From the NCBI GenBank assembly GCA_025558095.1, contig JAIVFI010000023.1:558001-622000 (forward strand): a DNA stretch of 64,000 nt, read 5' to 3'. The notes under the pieces were generated by a model. That model was not told where the DNA came from, searched no databases, and was given only the letters and a program-made list of their open reading frames with translations. Of this stretch, positions 53,426-63,239 are shown piece after piece. The number at the start of each line of letters is the position of its first letter. Position 1 is the stretch's first letter. The DNA comes from Hyaloraphidium curvatum (taxonomy: Eukaryota; Monoblepharomycota; Hyaloraphidiomycetes; Hyaloraphidiales; Hyaloraphidiaceae). The position numbers and the translations under genes are program-made.

Positions 53426-54340
53426 TCATCTGCCCTCCCTCGGCTGGCAGACCGCCTTGTGGCGCGACCAATCCTTTCGCTGGCACTCGGGCGAGCAGTA
53501 CCGCATTGACTTGCACTTCCCGCAGCGCTGCATGCCCCTGGATCTCTCGGTGGCGAAGGCCCTGCAGCCGACGGCGGCGCAGAGGCAGCCCTCCCCGAGG
53601 GCGACCGGGTAGTCCGCTGCATGGCCCGCATCCGACCGCTCCCTGCATGTCGCAACGTCGCAGTGCGGAAAGATGCCGACGTCAATCTGCTCGGCGTCAC
53701 CCACGGCGACGGTGGAGATGCGGATTCTGTAGGCGCTGGTGGCCCTGCGGCAGCCCACGCACCGCCAATCCTGCCAGGTCCGCAGCCCCTCGCTGGCGGC
53801 GTCAGCGCGCACCCGGTGGAGGATCGAGGCAAAGTTCGAAGCAAGCATGGTGCCGTCTTTGTCCGCTGCCGGCAGCTCGAAGGCGGCCCGGAAGATTTCT
53901 GCGGTGCCGCCAGCTGACCAAAGCGCTACGGCGGCATGCACGGGGCGGAAGTCGAGCTCGCGCGTAGCGTCGTCGAGGTCCATTACGCGCGGGTCCATCA
54001 GCGCCTCCGTGTACTTTGCCTCCTTGGCAATGCATTTGGGTGCCGCGCACCGCGGTACGCACATGAGGAGAAGCGAGCGCGCCCAGCCGCCCCCGGCCGG
54101 CACGTCGTTTAGAACGCAGGGGAACTCGACCGCGGGAGCGGTGCCGCAGGAATAGCACTTCCACGGGCGCGCATCGACCGCCGCGGCCTTCCACGCCGCG
54201 ACGGAGGGCAGCCACGGCTCGATGCGCGCAGCGGCCCCCGCGGCGCGAAGCGCGTCGGTGGGAAGCTGGAAGATGCGCACGGCCTCGGTGGGCGGCGAAC
54301 CCGGGACTGTGACCAAAAGTCTGACAGAGATCTCCTCCAT
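53426..54340 (-). CDS. MYND zinc-finger protein, divergent member
   Basis: One exon, 304 residues from the ATG at 54340 (an upstream TTG was ignored). The MYND finger is C-terminal: GMQRCGKCKSMRYCSPECQRKDWSRHK-type spacing with C-x2-C, C-x3-C and the His/Cys end (HKAVCQ). Two other Cys clusters lie before it (WKCYSCGTAP and WRCVGCRRAT), possibly further metal sites. MYND fingers bind Pro-rich peptides and serve in protein interaction. It is only distantly related to the MYND gene next to it. The stop comes 8 residues after the finger. Confidence 0.8.
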   Translation of the reverse strand: MEEISVRLLVTVPGSPPTEAVRIFQLPTDALRAAGAAARIEPWLPSVAAWKAAAVDARPWKCYSCGTAPAVEFPCVLNDVPAGGGWARSLLLMCVPRCAAPKCIAKEAKYTEALMDPRVMDLDDATRELDFRPVHAAVALWSAGGTAEIFRAAFELPAADKDGTMLASNFASILHRVRADAASEGLRTWQDWRCVGCRRATSAYRIRISTVAVGDAEQIDVGIFPHCDVATCRERSDAGHAADYPVALGEGCLCAAVGCRAFATERSRGMQRCGKCKSMRYCSPECQRKDWSRHKAVCQPREGR

Positions 54341-54598
54341 GGGGCCGGTTGTTTCGTCCCGCGTCGGAACAGCGGTCAAGCTTCAGGACGAGGAACTCCG
54401 ATGGCGTCGTTTGTTTACTTCCCTTCCGAGGCGGCGTCTCCGAGCTCTAATGCTCTTGGCCGCAGCAACGCAATACATCAGCTTTCGCCATCGGCTGCTT
54501 GTTCCGTGTACCCGCGACTGCTCCCGGCAGAGCGTATGCACTGCCCGATAGCATCGTTGAGCCTGTCACTCCGCGATCTGCGATGCCAGCCGAGCCCG

Positions 54599-55339
54599 TC
54601 AGCCCTCCTCCTTACGAACAGCGGCCTCCCCAGAATGGCAAAGAGGCTTGTGGTTCCTCCAGTCAGCGCGCTGGCACGCGCTCGAGCAGTACGACACAGA
54701 CTTGCACCTGGCACACCTCTGCAGCTCCGATACGTGCTTGTAGGCCCGGCAGGTGAGGCAGATGCCAGTCATCGAACTCCCAGAGCGTCCGATGAGAGCA
54801 AAAAAGACCCTGTCCATTAGCTTCGGAACGAGCTTGCAGCAGCGGGGAGATCGGCGGGCTGGTGCAAAGACGGTGAACAGAAACGAGTTAAAGAGGCGCC
54901 CGTCATCGTTGCGGTTGCGGTTGTGGACGGCTATCGATGACAGCTTCACGGTACGCTGACCGCAGATGATGCAGGGGCTCCGAAAGGCCGATCTGGCCGG
55001 CGGGCTCGTTTCGGGCAACAGGCACAACCCGAGAGTAAAGCGGGCCTGCAGTCTTTCGAGAACGGCAGCCGCCATCTCCACGAAAGCGTGATGCCTCGAT
55101 TCGTCCAAAGGCGAGCTGTCTGGCTCGAAAACAGGGGTCCCGTGGCGGATGCGTTCCGACAAGATTGGACCAGCGAACTTGTCGATCCCGCCGGCCGAGT
55201 ACCGCAGCTGGTCTTCTCCTCCGTGCCATTGCCGACCGTCATCACCAGTCGGAGAGGATGCCGATGACGTGCGAGGAGCTGAATCCTTAGCAATACCGAG
55301 ACCGGAGCCCCACGACTTGGCTTGGGAGACGGACGGCAT
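54599..55339 (-). CDS. MYND zinc-finger protein, intact block 2 copy
   Basis: One exon, 246 residues. The N-terminal half is Ser/Gly-rich, followed by a segment with HHAFVEMAAAVLERLQARF and a Cys pair (CIICGQRT). The MYND finger is at the C-terminus: CLTCRAY, then ELQRCARCKSVSYCSSACQ and HKPLCH. It is the intact relative of the broken gene at 46963-47594. Likely a protein-protein adaptor; function unknown. It is divergent from the kinase-caspase gene, with 242 bp between starts, so the two may be co-regulated. Confidence 0.82.
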   Translation of the reverse strand: MPSVSQAKSWGSGLGIAKDSAPRTSSASSPTGDDGRQWHGGEDQLRYSAGGIDKFAGPILSERIRHGTPVFEPDSSPLDESRHHAFVEMAAAVLERLQARFTLGLCLLPETSPPARSAFRSPCIICGQRTVKLSSIAVHNRNRNDDGRLFNSFLFTVFAPARRSPRCCKLVPKLMDRVFFALIGRSGSSMTGICLTCRAYKHVSELQRCARCKSVSYCSSACQRADWRNHKPLCHSGEAAVRKEEG

Positions 55340-55581
55340 TGCGTCCAGCTCCAGCTCTCACGCGATCGGATGAGAAAATCCCATCGTACTCGCATGGCGC
55401 TGCCTTGACGATCAATAACATGAATTCCGATTCTCTCAACGAGTAGCTCCTGTAGCTGTACACACGGGTGCAAATGTTGCGTCTCGGTTTGCGGTACTTG
55501 CCGCGCCCCACCTTCCCTCGTCGGCGATCCGGGGCCGCATCGCGCATGTTCGCGCCCTCCCGGCATCCCTGGCCGACGGCA

Positions 55582-57974
55582 ATGGCCGTTGGTGCCGACC
55601 TCGGCGGGGACTTGGAGCCTCCGCCTGGACCAGCACCCCCATCGGAGTCTCGCGACCTCCGGACGCCGCGTGTGCTCCCGCGTCCCGCGAGCTTCCAGCT
55701 CGATTGGCGGGATATCGTGCGCGACACGGATTCCTCCACCGGTCGACCGCGAAAGCTCGGCAGCGGAGCTTTCGGGGTGGTGTACGCGGCCAAGCTGAAG
55801 AGGGACATGGACACACTGGTCGCGCTCAAGATTCTGCAGTGGTCGGGCGATGAGGGACTCCGGCGGAAGCAGCACGAGTCTTTTTCCCGGGAGGTCGAGG
55901 TCTGGCAGACCCTGACGGACGACCACGGTATGTCGCGTTCTGCGGAGAGGATGGCCTCGCGCTGAACTTGGTGCAGTGCTCCGATTCCTGGGCTACACCG
56001 TCGATCCTTATCTCACGCTGGTATCGGAAGTGGCGGAGACGGATCTCGCGAGCCTACTCCAGGGCCCGCCCCGACCAACATTTCCGTGGGTTGACGCGCA
56101 GCGCTGCTTGCTCCATGTCGCGCGCGGCATGAGACACCTCCATTCGAAGGACATTGTTCATTGCGATCTGAAGCCCGCCAACATCCTACGACGAAACGGG
56201 ATCTATAAAGTCGCCGACTTTGGGCTTTCCGCCTTCAGAGACTCTGCTTTCGGCGGAACCAGCGGCTATCTCGCCCCCGAAGCTCTTTTACGGGACCTGG
56301 GACCGCGTGGGCTCCCATCAGATGTGTATAGCTACGGGATTATTGCTCACGAGCTCAATGTGGGACAGTGTCCTGATCTGCCGGGATGCTTGGTCTACCG
56401 CTCAGGATCACCTTTGCGGCGGCCGTTTGGAATCACCGATGCCATGTGGAACTTGATCGAGAGCTGTACGGACTGGGAACCACTGGAACGGCCTGATTTC
56501 CGGGCCATCATCGATACTGTGGAGCACTTGACCATCGTACCGATGGTGGATCGCATTATCTTGCAGGTTGGAAACGGCACTTACGGCGCGGATGGGGATC
56601 CGAAGAACCTTCCGATGGCGACGGACAGCGTCGATCTGCTCAACACGGTGTTGACATCCTTCTATGGTTTTTCGGGCGGGCTTAACTACAACCAAAGCGC
56701 AGCTGAGATTCGCAGGGCCGCAAGCGCCGCCGTGTCCGACATCCGGACTTCCTCGGGGACTTCTCTCATTCACCTTGTTGGTCACGGCGGGGATCGGAAC
56801 GGACGATTCGTATTCGAAGGCGCCTGCTCTCCAGACGCCATTGGTTCAGGGGAAGTCAACACGGTGGACCTTGAGCATGATATTCTTGCACGAATCCCCA
56901 AAGATCATGCGGGTCTCGTGGTCGCTCTGCTGGACTGCTGTCGGGGCGCTGCTGGGGAGGAGGATCGGCCCTTTGAGGAGATAAGGCCGAACGTCCTCCT
57001 TGGGTTCGCCGCCAGCCATAACGCTAAAGCTTACGGCTGTCTGTACTCATTTCTGGTGGCCGAGGAGCTCTGGAGACGCTTTAACCGCCAGTCAGCTCCC
57101 TTCTCGTGGCGCAGTGCTCTTGATGCTGTCCAGAAGCGGATCATCAAGAGGACCAACGTGGCCGCTTTGCAACAGGACACGAAAGACGCCGATTTAGCGC
57201 AAAAGGTGCAGCAAGTTCCCGAACACATGCCCATGAGTGGTGAGATTAATTGGACGGAGAACCGCTTCCTGCTTGTGAGCTTGCCAGTCGCGAATCCAAG
57301 CAGTTTTATTGACCTTCGTCTCCTCGCAGAAACCGTTACCGAAAACTGCGACGGAAGCAAGTGAACAGGAAAGTCTGCGCCTATCTTTTGAACGACACAC
57401 GAGGGAGCTCGAAGAAACCAAGTCATTGGAGCAGAGCTACCCACTTGCGTCCTACATGTCCTACATGTCTGATCTCTTTGATTCACCGTACCGATTGGAG
57501 CTGATCTTCTCTGATGGATCTTCACGGAGCATTGGTGGTGATTCGGGGATCGCCGCGGGGGAGATGCTGCTCCAGATCCACGCAATGTCATCAAGCCCGC
57601 TAACTCCGCAGCGAATCAAGAGCTTCCATCTTCAATCTTTGAAGCATCAATCCCGTTACCATCTTCCCCGGCTACCAGGATCAACGCTTTTCTTGTTTCG
57701 AGGCTTCGCAGAGGAAGCGATTGAGCAGGCATTTGGTGGATTTGCAGGCCCGGAGACTGCCACGGGGTCTGGGCGGGTCACCACCGCCGGCGAATCCAAG
57801 TTTGGCAAACGCGTCGGTGCAGAGGATGAAATCATACCCCTGGAAGCTCGGAAGCGCGGCAAGCTTGCGGAAACCTCGCGAGTGAGCAGCACGGTGATAG
57901 CACTCACCGGAGGTTCCGCTTGGCTCGCCTCCCACTTTCTTTCCGGCGCCAACAACGGCGCGGACGATAGTTGA
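55582..57974 (+). CDS. Protein kinase-caspase fusion protein
   Basis: Three exons (55582-55927, 55977-57274, 57330-57974) give 762 residues. Residues ~50-310 are a protein kinase with LGSGAFGVVYAAKL, VALKILQ, HCDLKPANIL, VADFGLS and APEAL, near-identical to the first kinase of the gene at 47862, intron included. At ~312 the sequence switches to a caspase-fold domain: ILQVGNGTYG as first strand, DLLNTVLTSFYGF, a strand ending in IHLVGHGGDRNG (catalytic His ~385), and VVALLDCCRG (catalytic Cys ~437). A p10-like part with NVLLGFAASHNAKAYG..YSFLVAEEL follows. The last ~200 residues have no known domain and a short hydrophobic stretch near the end. Caspase-like enzymes cleave proteins and often execute cell death; the kinase might sense or gate it. 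Splicing at 57275 is inferred; without it the protein would end at 57364. Confidence 0.88.
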
Positions 57975-58698
57975 GGATGGTATTGTAGACCTGTGCATGA
58001 TCCATGCTGGAAAGAGGAGCCGCAGGCGAGGTTGCGAGAGGTGGAAGCGGTGACGAAGCTGGAGGAGATCTTGGTTCCCCGGTGGCGAGCTGGCGTGATG
58101 GATGTCGTCGTGTTCTTATCTATCTTTGTCCTATTGCCGTCGTTTCGTTGAATGCCGAGCTGCTGTCAAGTGATCGTCGATGGTTGTCCCGGTTGTGACG
58201 GCGTCTTCCCACAACCTGCCGAGATCGGCCCCAAAGATGACCTTCGGTAAGATTTATTGTCGAATCCGTGCAATTCGATGTGAATGGCGTCGAGCAATAA
58301 GCTCGCCGCCGACGGTCTGCTTCGAGATTGGAGATCGACGTGCGCGATCACGGGCCGGACGCGGCAGTCCCCGCGGGAGCCGAACCGGCACTGCAGCTGA
58401 GATACGTTGAGAAGTGCACTTCGAAGAATTCTCTAGAACAAGGACGTCCTTGCGGGTACCTGCCCGAAGACAATTCAGCACAAGGAGAGGAGACGATCCC
58501 GTGAAGGACAGTAGCCATCTCGGGCCACGAACTTCGGAAAAGCTCATGGAGCTACAGTGCCTGATCCTCGATGCTCTACGAGACTATTGCACGCCGTGCT
58601 TGAGCCTTTGGGGAGTCGGCCGATCGGCTCTTTTCCATCCGGCTGTCCCGCCTCCGACGCCACTTTGTTGACGTCTTTCCCCGCCGCCGTTTTACACG
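57975..58698. promoter_or_regulatory. Intergenic region upstream of LYS2
   Basis: 724 bp with no supported gene. It should include the LYS2 promoter. I found no TGACTC element of the general amino acid control on reading it, but did not search exhaustively. Confidence 0.4.
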
Positions 58699-61600
58699 AT
58701 GGAGTCCCGTCTCGAGGCGTGGAAGGCGCACCTCGCGTCGCCGACGGAGCTGCTGCTGCCGACGGACTACCCGCGGCCGGTGCCGCTGCGCGTCGTCGAG
58801 TCGGAGCTCGCGTATGCCGTGCCACCGGCGGCCGTCTCCGCGCTGGCGGATCTGGCCAAGGAGCTCGGCGTTTCGCGCGACGATGCATTGCTTTCCTTGT
58901 TGGGCATTGTGTTGGCGCGGCACGCGGGCGAGGAGGACGTGTGCGTCGGCGGACTCGCGGGGACGGCCGGCGGCAGCGAGGACGGCGCGGCCGCGCCCGA
59001 GGTCTCCGATGCCGCGTCCGCGTGGACGGCGCAGCAGACGGTCCTGCGGTTCCGCGTCGAGCGCGGCATGGCGGTGCGCGACGTGGCGGCCGCCGTGGCC
59101 GCCGCGGCCGCGTTCGCCCGCGGGAACCACGTGCCGCCGGCGGAGCTCATGGCCGCGCTGGCCGACGGCGCCGCGTCGCCGCCCGCGCTGATGCGGGTGC
59201 GGTTCCTGCCGCTGGCCGGCGAGGGCGCCCGCGTCTCGATCGCCCACGCGCCGCACCTGGCATCGGACCTGGCAGTGCTGCCCGCCCTGGACGGCCCGGC
59301 GCCCTCGGTGCGCTACGTGCTCAACTCGCTGCTCTTTTCCACCGCCCGGATCGCCGACCTGCACGCCCTGCTGGTGCAGCTGTGTTCATCCTGCCGGCCC
59401 GGCGACGACGCCTACGGCGTGTCGCTGATCACCGACGCCGCCCGCTCCGTGCTTCCGGACCCGACCGCCTCGCTCGATTGGGAGGGTTGGCGCGGCGCGA
59501 TCCCCGACATCCTGCACCGCAACGCGGAAGCACACCCGGATCGCGTCTGCGTGGTCCAGTCGCTGCCCGACGGCAGCGCGGAATCCTACACCTACGGCCA
59601 GGTCGACGCGGCGTCCAACGTGCTCGCGAACCACCTGATTTCCGCCGGCGTGAAGCGCGAGGACGTCGTCACGCTGTACGCCGCCCGCTCCGCCGACATG
59701 GCGGCCGCGGTCATGGGCGTCCTCAAGACCGGCGGCATCTTCAACGTGCTCGACCCGGCCTACCCCGTCGAGCGCCAGAAGATCTACCTCGGCGTCGCCC
59801 GACCCCGCGCCCTCGTCGTGCTGGCCAAGGCCGGCGAGATCCACCCGGACGTGCTGGCCTACATCGACGCCGAGCTGCCCGGCATCCCCAAGGTCGTCGG
59901 CCTGGCCATGACCAAGGACGGCACCTTTGCTTCCCCCTCCTTCACCGCCCCGGATGCCAAGTTCCCCGGCGTCGAGCTCGGCCCCGACTCCCCCGCCACC
60001 CTCTCCTTCACCTCGGGCTCCACCGGCCTCCCCAAGGGCGTCAAGGGCCGGCACTTTTCCCTCACTCACTTCTACCCCTGGATGGCCTCGCGGTTCGGCC
60101 TCTCCTCCGACGACCGCTTCACCATGCTCTCCGGGATAGCCCACGACCCCATCCAGCGCGACATCTTCACCCCCCTCTTCCTGGGCGCGCAGCTCCGCGT
60201 GCCCACCGCCGACGACATCGCCACCCCCGGCCGCCTCGCCGAATGGATGCGCGACAACGCGTGCTCCGTGACCCACCTCACCCCCGCCATGGGCCAGCTC
60301 CTCACCGCCAACGCCTCGGCCAGGATGCCGGCCCTCCGCAGCGCCTTTTTCGTGGGGGACGTACTCACCCTGCGCGACGTCCGCCGGCTGCAGGCCCTGG
60401 CGCCCGGCTGCGCCGTGGTCAACATGTACGGCACCACCGAGACGCAGCGCGCAGTGTCGCACTACGTCGTGCCGCCGGGGACCAACCTTGAGAGCTACAA
60501 GGAGGTGGTGCCCGCGGGCAAGGGGATGCACGACGTGCAGCTGCTCGTCGTTTGTGGGGAGGGGGAGGGGAGGAGGACGGCGGGTATTGGAGAGGTGGGG
60601 GAGCTCTATGTGAGGAGCGGGGGGCTGGCGGAAGGGTACCTCGAGGGAGGGGAGGAGAAGTTTGTGGCGAATTTCTTCAGGTGGGTGGTCGGCGCGACGA
60701 GCCTTCTGTTTATCGGGGCTCATCTTCATCACCATCATCCCCCACAGGGACCCCAACGTCCCCCCCAAGCCCACGCACCCCTCCCCCACCCCCCTCCCCT
60801 TCTTCTTCGGCCCGCGCGACCGGATGTACCGCACCGGCGACCTCGGCCGGTATCTCCCCACGGGCGACGTCGAGTGCACGGGCCGCAAGGACGACCAGGT
60901 CAAGATCCGCGGGTTCAGGATCGAGCTGGGGGAGATCGACACCCACCTGAGCCAGTGCCCGAAAGTGAGGGAGAACGTGACGAGGGTGCGGAGGGACAGG
61001 GACGAGGAGCAGGTGCTGGTGGGTGTCGCGCGCTGTTGAGCCTTCCATGCGGACGACTCACATCGCGAGCGCGTCGCCCCACAGGTATCGTACATCGTCC
61101 CGCAGCAGCACGAGGCCGACCACGACGCCCTCGCGCGCGAGATCCGCGCCTTCCTCTCCTCCAAGCTCCCCGCCTACGCCGTCCCGACCGTCTTCGTGGT
61201 GCTCAAGCGGATGCCGCTGACCCCCAATGGCAAGGTGGACAAGAACGCGCTGCCGTTCCCCGACACGCCGCGGTTCCGCCGGGGATCCATTGTCTCGCGC
61301 ACGACCTCGACCGCGGACGCGCAGCTCCCCGGCGAGCTCGCCGCGCTGCCGCCGACCACCCTCGCCGTGCTCGCCATCTGGGCGGACCTCCTCGCGGTCC
61401 CGCCGGCGTCGATCCGCCCCGCGGACTCGTTCTTCGACCTCGGCGGGCACTCGATCCTCGCCACCAGGCTGGTGTTCGAGATGCGGCGGCAGCTCGGCGT
61501 CGAGGTGCCCCTAGGGGTCGTGTTCAACCGGCCGTCGCTCGAGGCCATGGCGGCCGAGGTGGACAGGCTCAAGGCCGGCGATCTGGACGTCGCGGGGGGT

Positions 61601-63121
61601 GAGGACAAGGAGGCCGAGGGGGAAGAATACCCGTACGCGGCGCAGGTGGACGAGCTGGACGCCGGGTGGGCGCCCACCGAGGAGCAGAGGAGGGGGGCCA
61701 AGACGGGCAGGCCGCGGAGCATCTTCCTCACGGGCGCGACCGGGTTCCTGGGCGCCTTCATTCTGCGGGACCTCCTCGCGGACTTCCCCGATGCCACGGT
61801 GACGTGCCTCGTGCGCGCCGATACCCCCGAGAAGGGCGTCGACCGCGTGCGGGCAAACTGCGCCGCGCAGGGCGTGTGGGACGACGCGTGGGCATCGCAG
61901 AAGCGGATCCGCGCCGTCACGGGCGACCTCGGCAAGCCGCGCTTCGGGCTGGGCGACGCCGCGTGGACGGCGCTGGCCTCCAGCACCGACGCCATCGTGC
62001 ACAACGGCGCCACGGTGCACTGGGTCTTCCCTTACACCAAGATGCGCTCCGTCAACGTGCTCTCGACGGTCGCGTGCCTGGAGCTCTCGCTCGCCGACCC
62101 CAAGGGCATGATCCCGCTGCACTTTGTCTCGACGACGGCGGTGCTCGACACGCAGGCCTACGTGGCGCTGCTGGCCGACGGCACGAGGGTGCTCGAGTCG
62201 GACGACCTCGCGCGCTCGGCGGCGGGGCTCAAGGCGGGCTACGGGCAGACCAAGTGGGTCAGCGAGAAGCTGCTCATGCGTGCGAGGGGGAGGGGGTGCG
62301 CGGCGACGATCGTCAGGCCGGGGTACATCCTGGGCGACTCCAAGAGCGGAGGTGGGTCGTATGGGGTTGCGTTTTGGGCGAGGCGGATGCTGACGGGGGC
62401 GGAACTCGCAGTGACCAACACGGACGACTTCCTCATCCGGCTCATGAAGGGCTGCATCACCCTCGGGATCGTGCCCGAGATCACCAACGTCATCAACATG
62501 GTGCCGGTCGACTACGTCTCCAAGGTCGTCTCGTCGGTCGTCGGCGGATCCACGGCGGCCATCGAGAAGGGCGTCTTCCAGATATGGCAGCGCAACATGT
62601 ACGTCTCTTCCCTGCCGGTCCGCCGAGTCGACCAGCTCATTGCTCGCCTTCACAGGTTCCGCTTCATCGACCTGTTCCGCTGCCTGCGGCAGTACGGCTA
62701 CCCCGTCGAGCCGACGGCCTACATCCCCTGGCGCACCGCGCTCATGGACCACACCCTCAACTCGCAGGACAACGCGCTGTACCCGCTGCTCCACTTCGTC
62801 ATGGACGACCTGCCGACGAGCACCAAGGGCCCCGAGCTCGACGACGGCAACACCCGCGAGGTGACGGGCAACCTCGACTGCGGCGACATGGGCGAGCTGG
62901 TCGGGCTGTACATCTCGTACCTGATACAGGTCGGGTTCCTGGAGGCGCCACCGGCGCCCAAGGCCAACGGTGCCAACGGCACGGCGAACGGGACCGCAAA
63001 GGCAGCGGTCTCGGAGTCGGTCACGGAGTGGTTCGAGGGCGCCGATGCCGAGAGGAAGGCGCTGCCCGTGGTGGAGCTGACGGCCGAGATGAAGAAGCTG
63101 GTCGCCAGGAACAGGGAGTGA
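58699..63121 (+). CDS. LYS2: L-2-aminoadipate reductase, large subunit
   Basis: Four exons (58699-60680, 60748-61018, 61085-62598, 62656-63121) give 1410 residues, the normal length. Domains: a degenerate condensation-like N-terminus; an adenylation domain with [25 protein letters not shown] and [11 protein letters not shown]; a carrier domain whose [14 protein letters not shown] holds the Ser that takes phosphopantetheine; and an NADPH-dependent reductase domain starting [11 protein letters not shown]. The enzyme activates alpha-aminoadipate as adenylate, loads it on the carrier arm and reduces it to the semialdehyde, a step of the fungal lysine pathway in the cytosol. The phosphopantetheinyl transferase (LYS5) is not in the window. 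A Gly-rich mid-linker and one Pro-rich insertion ([12 protein letters not shown]) flank intron 1. Confidence 0.97.
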
Positions 63122-63239
63122 ACGGACGGTGGGAAAAAGGAGGTGGAGAGAGAAGATCGTTTTGGACTGTAGAAGCTTGATAGACGAGCGAGATCACAAT
63201 CGATTCATCAATCCAGCAATCCATCGAGTGACAAACTAA

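Larger units (their letters stand above)
49880..57974. repeat. Tandem block, copy 2
   Basis: Gene order: kinase fragment (+), coiled-coil (+, no counterpart in copy 1), F-box/LRR-like (-), MYND (-, extra, distant), MYND (-, intact), kinase-caspase (+). Same orientations as in 43639-49844. Confidence 0.85.

Noticed and set aside
55977-57364. Kinase-caspase gene ending at the TGA at 57362-57364
   Set aside because: A good GT-AG intron (57275-57329) joins the frame to 215 more codons of protein-like sequence; the longer model is preferred, the shorter is possible as an isoform.
59386-61164. 592-codon minus-strand frame antisense to LYS2
   Set aside because: Shadow of the LYS2 coding strand; no domain, and LYS2 is unambiguous.
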